DNA of 64,000 bases from JAUUZQ01 sp964538375 (GTDB taxonomy: Bacteria > Bacteroidota > Bacteroidia > Bacteroidales > GCA-2748055): contig CAZIFQ010000005.1 in assembly GCA_964538375.1 (NCBI GenBank), forward strand, positions 1 to 64,000. The letters run 5' to 3'. Below are positions 17,168 through 25,228 of the stretch, piece by piece (the stretch's first letter is position 1; each line of letters opens with the position of its first letter). The notes under the pieces are model-generated. The model was not told the DNA's origin, ran no database searches, and saw only the letters and a program-made list of their open reading frames with translations. The translations under genes were made by a program, and so were the position numbers.

Positions 17168-18421
17168 ATGATATTTCTAGCTTCTAATGGTTTAATTATT
17201 CTTGTCAGTATCGCAGTGTTTATGCTTGTAATTCTTTTACTGGTAGCTATGTTGCTGTTCGCAAGAAAAAAACTGACTCCCCAGGGAGATGTAACTTTAA
17301 CAATTAATGATAAAGATACAACGGTAAGTCCCGGCTCAACGGTATTGAATACACTTTCTGCACAGGATATATTCCTTCCCTCTGCTTGTGGAGGAGTAGG
17401 TACATGTGGAATGTGTAAATGCCAGGTGCTTGAAGGTGGTGGATCAATACTTCCTACTGAAACCGGGTTCTTTACTCGCAAGGAACAACAAAATAACTGG
17501 CGCCTGGGTTGCCAGGTTAAGATAAGAGAGGATATGAAAATCCGCGTTCCTGATGATGTACTGGAAATTAAAAAGTGGGAGTGCGAGGTAGTATCTAATG
17601 TTGGAGTGGCAACATTCATCAAGGAATTTGTTGTTAGACTACCGGAAGGTGAGACACTGGATTTCAGATCTGGGGGTTACATACAGATTGATGTTCCAAA
17701 GATTGATGTTGATTTCTCTAAAGATGTTGACGTTGAAGAAGAATATAGAGATGAGTGGGATAAATTCAAGATGTGGGATCTCAACATGAAAAATTCAGAG
17801 GAGACCTATAGGGCATATTCCATGGCCAACCATCCTGCTGAAGGAAATATTGTAAAATTGAATATCAGGATAGCAACTCCACCGTGGGATGTGAGTCACG
17901 GCAGATTCAAGAATGTGAATCCGGGAGTTTGCTCATCTTATATTTTCTCAAGAAAGCCGGGTGATAAGGTTATGATATCCGGACCATACGGCGAATTCTT
18001 TATCAAGGATACCAAACGTGAAATGATTTATGTTGGTGGCGGTGCAGGAATGGCTCCTATGCGATCACATATTTTCCACCTGTTTCATACATTGAAAACA
18101 GGCAGACAAGTTTCTTACTGGTATGGTGCTCGTTCACTTCGTGAAGTTTTTTATGAAGATGAGTTCCGTGCTATTGAGAAGATTTTCCCAAATTTCAAAT
18201 TTAACCTGGCACTCTCTGAACCTAAAGAAGAGGACAAATGGGAAGGTATGACGGGCTTTATCCACAAGGTATTGTACGATAATTATCTAAGATACCATGA
18301 GGAGCCCGAGGAGATTGAGTATTACATGTGTGGACCCCCAATGATGAATGATGCCGTACAAAAATTACTGTACGACCTGGGAGTGCCTGATGATATGGTT
18401 GATTTTGATGATTTTGGTTGA
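17168..18421 (+). CDS. nqrF: Na+-NQR subunit F
   Basis: Electron-input subunit: takes hydride from NADH onto FAD and passes electrons to a 2Fe-2S centre. One N-terminal membrane helix (about 7-31) precedes a ferredoxin domain with Cys at about 74, 80, 83 and 115. The FAD motif RAYSMAN near residue 217 and the NAD(P) motif GGGAGMAPMRSH follow, with the C-terminal MCGPPMM. 417 residues is standard. It is the last gene of the operon and is followed by a clear terminator. Confidence 0.97.
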   Translation: MIFLASNGLIILVSIAVFMLVILLLVAMLLFARKKLTPQGDVTLTINDKDTTVSPGSTVLNTLSAQDIFLPSACGGVGTCGMCKCQVLEGGGSILPTETGFFTRKEQQNNWRLGCQVKIREDMKIRVPDDVLEIKKWECEVVSNVGVATFIKEFVVRLPEGETLDFRSGGYIQIDVPKIDVDFSKDVDVEEEYRDEWDKFKMWDLNMKNSEETYRAYSMANHPAEGNIVKLNIRIATPPWDVSHGRFKNVNPGVCSSYIFSRKPGDKVMISGPYGEFFIKDTKREMIYVGGGAGMAPMRSHIFHLFHTLKTGRQVSYWYGARSLREVFYEDEFRAIEKIFPNFKFNLALSEPKEEDKWEGMTGFIHKVLYDNYLRYHEEPEEIEYYMCGPPMMNDAVQKLLYDLGVPDDMVDFDDFG

Positions 18422-18440
18422 TGAGTGATCGAACTGTCAG

Positions 18441-18477
18441 AAACCGCAAATAATTAGACTTTATTTGCGGTTTTTTT
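18441..18477 (+). terminator. terminator of the nqr operon
   Basis: A 13-bp stem AAACCGCAAATAA / TTATTTGCGGTTT (18441-18453 with 18461-18473) closes a 7-base loop and runs into T7. It separates nqrF from apbE. Confidence 0.92.
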
Positions 18478-18478
18478 A

Positions 18479-18507
18479 TTTGTTGCCCATATATTTTCTA
18501 TGTTTGT
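18479..18507 (+). promoter_or_regulatory. apbE promoter
   Basis: TTTG at 18479-18482 and TATGTTTGT at 18499-18507 fit the Bacteroidota -33/-7 pair with a 16-bp spacer. It lies right after the nqr terminator, so apbE likely has its own transcript. Confidence 0.55.
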
Positions 18508-18528
18508 GCAAAGCTTAAATCCATATCC

Positions 18529-19539
18529 ATGAAAAAATTAATGGTCCTTTCTGTCTTTCTCTCCCTGCTACTCTTTTCCTGTACGCCAAAACAAGATGAA
18601 GGCGATTATTTGAAGATTCAGGGATTTACCCAGGGAACAACTTATATTATTACCTATCAGACACCTGATTCCCTTGATTTGCGATCTACTGTAGATTCGC
18701 TATTGCATGATTTTGACCTTTCACTGTCTACCTATATCCCAAACAGTATCATATCCAGGATCAATAATAATGAGGAGAATGTTGTTGTTGATGAGTTGTT
18801 CCAGGCAGTATGGGATGAATCGCTTAGAATTTTTAAGCTTTCCGATGGAAAATTTGATATTACCGTTGCTCCCCTGATCAATGCCTGGGGATTTGGGCCG
18901 GGAATGAAGATGGAAATGGACAGTATAATAATTGACTCACTCATGCAATTTGTAGGAATGGAAAAGTTATCCATGAGAGATGGAATCGTGATCAAAGAAA
19001 AACCCGGGATTCGCATGGATGTAAATGCCATTGCCCAGGGCTATTCTGTGGATGTGTTGGCTGAATATTTCAAGGAGATCGGGATCAATAATTTCCTTAT
19101 AAATGTAGGTGGAGAAATAACATGTTCAGGTGTAAATCCGGGTGGAAATGAGTGGAGAGTAGGAGTGGATAAACCTGTCTTTGGAAATTCACTTCCTGGC
19201 CAGGAACTGCAAGCAGTACTTTTGCTGGACAATATCTCACTTGCTTCTTCAGGGAACTACAGGAAATTTTACGAAATAGATGGAAAGAAAATAGTTCACA
19301 CGCTTGACCCAGCAACAGGATATACCAGGATGAGTCAGCTGCTTAGCGCTACCATCCTAGCCGAGTCTTGTGTGACTGCAGATGCATTAGCCACGACCTG
19401 CATGGTTATGGGACCTGAAAAAGCGAAAGAATTTATCAGTGGATTGAAGGGCGTTGATGCTTACTTCATCACTACCGATGATGATGGATTGTACTATGAG
19501 TGGTACACTCCCGGGATTGAAGCAATTTTACAGAAATAA
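18529..19539 (+). CDS. apbE: FAD:protein FMN transferase (lipoprotein)
   Basis: Transfers FMN from FAD onto threonines of NqrB and NqrC. The 336-residue protein starts with a lipoprotein signal ending LLLFSC (Cys about 18), so it acts outside the inner membrane, where those sites lie. Family motifs are seen: TQGTTYIITY, the ITVAPLINAWGFGP segment, DVNAIAQGYSVD, NFLINVGGEI and VTADALATTCMVMG with metal-binding Asp. It follows the nqr operon by 107 bp with its own promoter and a terminator in between, a common arrangement. Confidence 0.95.
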   Translation: MKKLMVLSVFLSLLLFSCTPKQDEGDYLKIQGFTQGTTYIITYQTPDSLDLRSTVDSLLHDFDLSLSTYIPNSIISRINNNEENVVVDELFQAVWDESLRIFKLSDGKFDITVAPLINAWGFGPGMKMEMDSIIIDSLMQFVGMEKLSMRDGIVIKEKPGIRMDVNAIAQGYSVDVLAEYFKEIGINNFLINVGGEITCSGVNPGGNEWRVGVDKPVFGNSLPGQELQAVLLLDNISLASSGNYRKFYEIDGKKIVHTLDPATGYTRMSQLLSATILAESCVTADALATTCMVMGPEKAKEFISGLKGVDAYFITTDDDGLYYEWYTPGIEAILQK

Positions 19540-19565
19540 GTTGTATTAGGGACTCTACCGATATT

Positions 19566-20729
19566 TCAATACCCGATTTCTTTCAGAACTTCTATTGCAT
19601 CCATCTGAGTATTCCGCTTGTAATATTCAAGAGCCATATCAGCACGATTGGTAAATACTCCTTCTACATTTTGATTGTACTGCTCAAATTGCTGCCAGGT
19701 GTCAAAGGTATAAGGGTGCATAAACATACCTGAACTATGCACCAGTTCTGCCATCCATGGAGCAGTGAGTTCACCATAGTTATTTGGTTCGCCTGCGATG
19801 CTGGGACCTATGAAGTGCACATTATGTTCAACTCCAAAATTAATGGCCTCGATATAGCTTTCTTTTATATTATCACCCATGTCAGCTTGCCATAGCAACA
19901 GGCATTTTGGTATTCCCGGTAAGAGCTGATCAAGAATTTCTATGCTTTCATGTGAGAAAGATTGGAGTACAAATCGTCCCATGGTGTTTGCAATGCCCAC
20001 TTTCCCGGGAAAAGTTTCAATACTTTTTGGATTTTCATTTACATTCCACCCGATATCCTTCAATTCCCGGACAAGAACACTTTCTATATCTGGCTTTTTG
20101 GTTTCAGCATATATCCCTGGTCGGTTTCCGTTATCATCCGGGTCTTTTTCATACAGATAGTGACCTGTCCACTGACCTGCCAGCATTTCCTGTGCAGGAC
20201 TACCATTCTCTTTCTTTATCCGGTACCCCTCTGCGATCATGACAACATCTTTGAATGTCAGAATCTTTAATCCAATGAATTTATCATTTGCTCTTTCAGG
20301 AAAAGCTTCATTAAACCACGACCCGGCATCAAGCATTCTTAGCTCCTTTAATGTGAATTCGATAGTGGGGGAGTTGACCTTATCGGGAAAAACCCCGGCA
20401 ATATTTGTTGTGCGACTCAGGTCGTTGTCATGCAATGCAATAAGGCAACTGTCCCTGGTCATTTGGAGGTCCAGCTCAATATAGTCTGCTCCAATATTCC
20501 TTGCCCACCGGAAGGATGGTTCGGTAGTTTCCGGAGCCCAGAAAGTTGTTCCCCTATGCGCAATAACTGCATTTTTAACGACATAATCACGAACTGTCAT
20601 CGCAGCATTACTGATATGCTTAACGCTGTCTGTTTCGCCATTGTTATTGTTGTTTTGTTCTCTGTTTGCCTGGTTACATGCAGTTAAAAGAAGCATGATC
20701 ATGGCTGGGAGCAGGAATATTTGTTTCAC
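19566..20729 (-). CDS. glycerophosphodiester phosphodiesterase (lipoprotein)
   Basis: Hydrolyses glycerophosphodiesters to glycerol-3-phosphate plus an alcohol. A GTG start at 20729 is preferred: it gives VKQIFLLPAMIMLLLTACNQ, a lipoprotein signal ending in LLTAC, and lies 14 bp after the glpT stop. An ATG further upstream would overlap glpT and add a non-signal sequence. Catalytic residues are seen in AHRGTTFWAPETTEPSF, YIELDLQMT (Glu, Asp) and LHDNDLSRTT (His). At 387 residues it is longer than the minimal GDPD domain, with insertions before the C-terminus. Third gene of the glp operon, making substrate for GlpT and GlpD. Confidence 0.9.
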   Translation of the reverse strand: MKQIFLLPAMIMLLLTACNQANREQNNNNNGETDSVKHISNAAMTVRDYVVKNAVIAHRGTTFWAPETTEPSFRWARNIGADYIELDLQMTRDSCLIALHDNDLSRTTNIAGVFPDKVNSPTIEFTLKELRMLDAGSWFNEAFPERANDKFIGLKILTFKDVVMIAEGYRIKKENGSPAQEMLAGQWTGHYLYEKDPDDNGNRPGIYAETKKPDIESVLVRELKDIGWNVNENPKSIETFPGKVGIANTMGRFVLQSFSHESIEILDQLLPGIPKCLLLWQADMGDNIKESYIEAINFGVEHNVHFIGPSIAGEPNNYGELTAPWMAELVHSSGMFMHPYTFDTWQQFEQYNQNVEGVFTNRADMALEYYKRNTQMDAIEVLKEIGY

Positions 20730-20743
20730 AATATAAGTTGTTA

Positions 20744-22090
20744 CTAAAGTTGAGACTTTGTTAATTTCCTTTTTTCTAATATCCAAACAAAAACAATCAG
20801 GATAATAGCCAATACACAAGAAAGCAGAAGGGTAATAAATCCTCCGTCCCATCCAAAATGATCAACGATCATACCCATGGCTATGTTTGCAAAGAGTGCC
20901 CCCCCCATGTAACCAAACAGGCCTGTAAAGCCCGCAGCTGTACCCGCAGCTTTTTTAGGAACCAGGTCAAGGGCATGCACGCCGATTAGCATTACGGGGC
21001 CGTAAATTAGAAAGCCAATGGAGATAAGTGCGATATTGTCGATGAGTGGCTGTCCTGGAGGATTTTTCCAGTAAATAAAGACAGAGATCAGAACCAGGAC
21101 CATATATCCGATACTTACGGGCTCTCTTTTTCCTTTAAACCACTTGTCGCTCAGGTAGCCTGCCAATAATGTTCCGGGGATTCCGGCCCATTCGTAGAAG
21201 AAATAGGTCCAGCCAGTCTCGTTTACCGAGAACTGCTTTACTTCAGAAAGATAGGTCGGAGCCCAATCCAGGACTCCATACCTTACGAGGTATACAAATG
21301 CATTGGCTATGGCAATGAACCAAAGGAGTTTATTTTTGAAGATATACTTAACAAAAATGTCTTTTGCGGAAATCTCTTCGTCTAATTGTTTTTTGTTATA
21401 AGCAACGGGGTAATCATTTTTATACTCTTCAATGGCAGGTAAACCAAAAGCTTTGGGCCTGTCCCTGATCAGCAGAAAAGCAATAAGGGCTACACCCAGG
21501 GCGATGATGCCCGGGAAATAGAGTTTGGCATGCCAGTCATTGAATATGGCAAAACCTAGAATGGCCAGTGGGCCAATTAATCCACCGCCAATATTATGTG
21601 CGATATTCCAGAGGGACATTTTTGTGCCCCGCTCCTTGAAAGAGAACCAGTGTACCATCACCCTGCCACTGGGGGGCCAGCCCATGCCCTGGAACCAACC
21701 GTTGATAAGCAACATAATAAATATGATGGTGATGGAAGAGGTAGCCAGCGGAAACACGCCCATTGCAATCATTATGAATGCTGAGACTGCCAGTCCAATA
21801 GTTAGAAATTTGCGGGCATCACTTCGGTCCGACACATTGCCCATTAAAAATTTACTTAGTCCGTATGCAATGGAAACGCCTGACATGGCAAATCCTAACT
21901 CTGTTTTTGTAAAGCCCTCGGCGATCAGGTCAGGCATCACCAAAGAGAAGTTTTTTCTCACCAGGTAGTAACCTGCGTAACCTAAAAATATTCCCATGAA
22001 TACCTGGAATCGCATCCGTTTATAAGTGGGATCGATTTTCTCCTCCGGGAGTGTCGCTGTGTCAGGTGGTGGTGTTAGGAATTTTAGCAT
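20744..22090 (-). CDS. glpT: glycerol-3-phosphate / organophosphate antiporter
   Basis: Major facilitator of the organophosphate:phosphate antiporter family, 448 residues with about 12 helices. Family features include GYYLVRKNFSLVMPDLIAEG in the first helix region, KFLMGNVSDRSDAR in the first cytoplasmic loop and a long central loop. The setting between glpD (3 bp away) and a secreted glycerophosphodiesterase points to uptake of glycerol-3-phosphate released outside the cell. A related hexose-phosphate specificity cannot be excluded from sequence alone. Confidence 0.9.
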   Translation of the reverse strand: MLKFLTPPPDTATLPEEKIDPTYKRMRFQVFMGIFLGYAGYYLVRKNFSLVMPDLIAEGFTKTELGFAMSGVSIAYGLSKFLMGNVSDRSDARKFLTIGLAVSAFIMIAMGVFPLATSSITIIFIMLLINGWFQGMGWPPSGRVMVHWFSFKERGTKMSLWNIAHNIGGGLIGPLAILGFAIFNDWHAKLYFPGIIALGVALIAFLLIRDRPKAFGLPAIEEYKNDYPVAYNKKQLDEEISAKDIFVKYIFKNKLLWFIAIANAFVYLVRYGVLDWAPTYLSEVKQFSVNETGWTYFFYEWAGIPGTLLAGYLSDKWFKGKREPVSIGYMVLVLISVFIYWKNPPGQPLIDNIALISIGFLIYGPVMLIGVHALDLVPKKAAGTAAGFTGLFGYMGGALFANIAMGMIVDHFGWDGGFITLLLSCVLAIILIVFVWILEKRKLTKSQL

Positions 22091-22093
22091 ATT

Positions 22094-23656
22094 TTATGAG
22101 CTAATCATGTATTGTTTTGCAATTTGAGAATATTGTTCTACTTGATCTTTTTCCCAACTCTTATCGTAAGAGAATTCACGAGCCATAATTGAAGCTATCG
22201 CCGGCGCAATTCTTATACTCTCCTCAGCATCCATTATGAGTACCCTTATTCTCCTGGCTAAGATATCTTCCACATTTCTTGCATACTCATATCTGCATGC
22301 CCAGATTACCTGTGCAGCAATTATGTTAAATTTCTCACTGACTATTGTTCCAAGCTCTTTTTCCTGGGCTGCCAGTTCCATGATCTTCTCTTTGTCGCTG
22401 CCGTAAAAATACATGGGGTCCCTGGTGTCAGGATTTTCCTTGTAACCGTGAATATGTAGTTTTCTTGTAGATGATTTCACAGCAGGAAGTTTTGCTGCCA
22501 GTACTGCCTTATTTACAACATCTTCTGCCATTTGCCGGTAGGTAGTCCATTTTCCGCCAATGATGGTAACCAATCCTGATTCAGAGGTGTAAATCTTATG
22601 GCCTCTTGAAATTTCGCTGGTTTTAGCGCTATCAGTTTTTCCGGCTGCCAGTGGCCTCAGTCCTGCATATACACTTTGCACATCAGCCCGCGTTGGCTTT
22701 TTTGCCAGGTAGCGGCAGGCAGTCTCAAGGATGAAGTCAATTTCCTCATCGGTCACCAATGGTTCTTCAAGGGCTAAATCTTTAGGGATGTCAGTGGTTC
22801 CCAGAATTACCTTATCATGCCATGGAACGGCAAATATCACCCTGCCGTCTTTTGTTTTTGGAATCATCATTCCATATTTGGATGGCAAGAAAGATTTATC
22901 CAGCACGATATGTACTCCCTGGCTTATTTTTATGATCTCCCGGGCATTGGGATTGTCCTTCTTGAGGACTTCATCCACAAATATGCCGGTGGCATTAATG
23001 ACACACCTGGTATTAATCGTATATTCTTTACCGGTCTCCTGGTCTCTTGCAACAACACCACTGATCTTCCCGCCTGATTTTAGCAGGTCTTCAACTTTAC
23101 AATAGTTTAAAGCAAGACCACCCTGTTCATGAAGGGTCTGTACCATATTGATTCCCATCCTTGCATCGTCGAACTGACCATCATGGTACAAAACACTTCC
23201 TCTTAAGCCATGCTTTTCTACAGTTGGAATCTTTTTTATTGTTGTATTTCTTGACTGTGGCAATGATCTACCGAAACCCAGTCTTCCTGCCAATACATCA
23301 TATAAAGTTAAACCGATGGTATAAAAGGGAACGCTCCACCAGCTGAAAGAAGGAATCAAAAAAGACACATCGGTAACCAGGTGGGGAGCATTTCTGTACA
23401 TCAGCCCACGTTCTCTTAATGCTTCCATGACAAGGGAAATGTTTCCTTGTGCCAGGTATCTTACTCCACCATGTACCAGTTTTGTGCTTCTGCTAGAGGT
23501 TCCTTTTGTAAAATCATGTTGTTCGAGGAGGAGTGTTTTATATCCCCGTGTTGCTGCATCAATAGCTGCTCCAAGGCCTGTAGCTCCACCACCAATAACA
23601 ACTACATCCCAGTTTTGATCTTCTCCTATTTTCTTAATGGCCAATGCCCGATTCAT
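22094..23656 (-). CDS. glpD: aerobic-type glycerol-3-phosphate dehydrogenase
   Basis: FAD enzyme at the inner membrane that oxidises glycerol-3-phosphate to dihydroxyacetone phosphate and feeds electrons to quinone. The N-terminal VVVIGGGATGLGAAIDAATRG FAD loop (about residues 19-39), TSSRSTKLVHGGVRYL and the GGKWTTYRQMAEDVV C-terminal block are intact; 520 residues is normal. First gene of glpD-glpT-GDPD. No glpK kinase or glpF is present in the window, so the unit handles phosphorylated input rather than free glycerol. Confidence 0.95.
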   Translation of the reverse strand: MNRALAIKKIGEDQNWDVVVIGGGATGLGAAIDAATRGYKTLLLEQHDFTKGTSSRSTKLVHGGVRYLAQGNISLVMEALRERGLMYRNAPHLVTDVSFLIPSFSWWSVPFYTIGLTLYDVLAGRLGFGRSLPQSRNTTIKKIPTVEKHGLRGSVLYHDGQFDDARMGINMVQTLHEQGGLALNYCKVEDLLKSGGKISGVVARDQETGKEYTINTRCVINATGIFVDEVLKKDNPNAREIIKISQGVHIVLDKSFLPSKYGMMIPKTKDGRVIFAVPWHDKVILGTTDIPKDLALEEPLVTDEEIDFILETACRYLAKKPTRADVQSVYAGLRPLAAGKTDSAKTSEISRGHKIYTSESGLVTIIGGKWTTYRQMAEDVVNKAVLAAKLPAVKSSTRKLHIHGYKENPDTRDPMYFYGSDKEKIMELAAQEKELGTIVSEKFNIIAAQVIWACRYEYARNVEDILARRIRVLIMDAEESIRIAPAIASIMAREFSYDKSWEKDQVEQYSQIAKQYMISS

Positions 23657-23704
23657 CTTTTTATTTTTTTAAGTATTTCAAATAGCTAATCTGAAGGTTA
23701 CGAT

Positions 23705-23722
23705 AAGTTTCAAATGAAACTT
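23705..23722. promoter_or_regulatory. candidate GlpR operator
   Basis: Inverted repeat AAGTTTCA-AA-TGAAACTT, perfect 8-bp arms around a 2-bp spacer, placed between divergent glpD and the DeoR-family regulator gene. A similar half site (GCAAATGAAAA) occurs at 23751-23761. Position and symmetry suit a DeoR-family operator; binding is inferred. Confidence 0.55.
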
Positions 23723-23791
23723 GTCAAAATTAATGATTTTTTCTAATTTAGCAAATGAAAATTGATATCATAGAACAAATAGTTAATAACT

Positions 23792-24550
23792 ATGGAGAAC
23801 AGGCACAAGCATATAGTGGAAATCCTTAAGCAGAAGAAAAACATTTCGGTTCAGTATTTAAGCAAGGAGTTGAATACTTCCGCGGTAACCATACGAAAGG
23901 ACCTGAAAATGCTGGAAAGAAATCGCTTGTTGTTTCGAACCCATGGAGGAGCTTCAATTGAGAGTCCGTATGTAAACGATCGATCAGTGAATGAAAAGGA
24001 ATTCATTAATGCCCAGGAAAAGAATACCATTGGAATGGCTGCTGCGGCAATGATCGAAGATGATCAGTATATCATTATTGCATCCGGGACGACAGTTCTG
24101 GCAATGGCTCGGTTTATTAACCCTATGAAGAAGCTGACCATTGTCACGTCTGCGCTGAATGTGGCCATTGAATTGCTTAAGAATCCTAATATTGAGATCT
24201 TGATGCTTGGTGGCTATGTCAGGCCCAGTTCACATTCTGTAATTGGTCATTATTCTGAAATGATCCTGAAAGAAACCGCCTGCAGTAAATTATTTCTCAG
24301 TGTTGATGGAATTGACCTTGACTATGGGCTTTCAACAACAAATGCCCAGGAAGCTCATCTAAATCAAGCTATGATTGAATCTGCCAAAGATGTAATTGTG
24401 TTGGCCGATTCCACCAAGTTTGGTAAGAAAAGCTTTGGTAAAATATGCGGATTGGACCAGGTTGATCATATTATAACCGATAAAAATATTTCAGCTGATG
24501 TGGTGGAAAAGATCAAGGCCCTGGGAATAGCAATTACGGTCACGCAGTAG
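23792..24550 (+). CDS. glpR: DeoR/GlpR-family transcriptional repressor
   Basis: A 252-residue DeoR-family regulator. The N-terminal winged helix spans about residues 1-57 with the family signature ISVQYLSKELNTSAVTIRKDLKML, followed by LLFRTHGGA. The C-terminal sugar-phosphate-sensing domain shows IIIASGTTVLAMA, LGGYVRPSSHSVIG and LFLSVDGIDLDYGLSTTN. It faces the glpD operon across 135 bp containing an inverted repeat, so it most likely represses that operon and is relieved by glycerol-3-phosphate. Confidence 0.88.
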   Translation: MENRHKHIVEILKQKKNISVQYLSKELNTSAVTIRKDLKMLERNRLLFRTHGGASIESPYVNDRSVNEKEFINAQEKNTIGMAAAAMIEDDQYIIIASGTTVLAMARFINPMKKLTIVTSALNVAIELLKNPNIEILMLGGYVRPSSHSVIGHYSEMILKETACSKLFLSVDGIDLDYGLSTTNAQEAHLNQAMIESAKDVIVLADSTKFGKKSFGKICGLDQVDHIITDKNISADVVEKIKALGIAITVTQ

Positions 24551-24575
24551 GGAGACACTCACAGTGTTTTTCTCA

Positions 24576-24764
24576 CTATTTCTCATCGCTGCAAGCTCCC
24601 TCACATCCACAGGAAATCCCCTTCTCCCGCAAAACTTCAGAATCTGCCGCTGCCTGGCATGAGCTGCCCTTAAATTCGGCTTTCTTGTCAAAAATCATTT
24701 TAATTCCAAGGCCTGCAACGGCCAATAGTATTAGAACGATGGACAGAATAATAACCTGGATCAT
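24576..24764 (-). CDS. small Cys-rich membrane protein, NqrM-like
   Basis: 62 residues. One membrane helix (about 4-24) is followed by a basic stretch, KGSSC, and then CGCEGAC near the C-terminus, giving Cys at about 36, 52, 54 and 58. The one-helix layout and the GS(x)C ... CxCxxxC spacing resemble NqrM (DUF539), which is needed to mature Na+-NQR, probably by delivering iron to NqrD/NqrE. The nqr operon ends about 6 kb upstream. This is a pattern match from memory, not a search; many Bacteroidota carry such proteins annotated only as 'membrane or secreted protein'. Confidence 0.6.
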   Translation of the reverse strand: MIQVIILSIVLILLAVAGLGIKMIFDKKAEFKGSSCQAAADSEVLREKGISCGCEGACSDEK

Positions 24765-24807
24765 GCTTTCTTAATTGAATGTATAAACTGTATTACAGTA
24801 AAACAGT

Positions 24808-25038
24808 TTAACAGGAGATTTGTTGACACGCTCCGCAATCATTTTTCTTGCGACGCTTATAATGCGCTTTTTTCTCATCATGTTTCACACAGGAGACGCC
24901 TAATTTATGCATGTCTTTGTTGTGTCCAACCTGGTAAGCAGGGAACTTACCATTCTTCTTAATCAGTATGTTAAGACCGAGTCCCAGCATGGAGAGTGCG
25001 ATAAGAGCAACTGATAATAGTAATATATTTAAAAACAT
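24808..25038 (-). CDS. small Cys-containing membrane protein, paralogue of the neighbour
   Basis: 76 residues with one N-terminal helix (about 3-26), then FPAYQVGHNKDMHKLGVSC and a very basic tail ending CGACQQISC. Cysteines lie at about 50, 68, 71 and 76. The layout (helix, basic region, Cys cluster) mirrors the 62-residue protein 43 bp downstream on the same strand, so the pair is probably cotranscribed. Function is unknown; metal binding or delivery at the membrane face is a reasonable guess. Confidence 0.65.
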   Translation of the reverse strand: MFLNILLLSVALIALSMLGLGLNILIKKNGKFPAYQVGHNKDMHKLGVSCVKHDEKKAHYKRRKKNDCGACQQISC

Positions 25039-25106
25039 CTGAACAATACTAGTTTTTTGTTGTCAAAAGAAGTGTAAATCCGCATTGCAAAGATAATGGA
25101 ATAATG

Positions 25107-25169
25107 GTTAAATGTATTAATGGATTAATAGAAGAAGGGTTTAATAGTTAAATGTATTAATGGATTAAT
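25107..25169. repeat. 23-bp direct repeat, 40 bp apart
   Basis: The sequence beginning GTTAAATGTATTAATGG is repeated at 25107-25129 and 25147-25169, in the gap before the E1 fusion gene. The downstream part (25181-25217) is a run of CCCTTAA-type repeats. Confidence 0.8.
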
Positions 25170-25228
25170 GGATACGCCCCCTTAAACCCTTAAATCCTTT
25201 AACCCTTATACCCTTAAAAAGTTTTACT

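Noticed and set aside
20730..20852. Upstream extension of the glycerophosphodiesterase gene
   Set aside because: It overlaps glpT and adds residues lacking signal-peptide character; the GTG at 20729 gives a proper lipoprotein signal.
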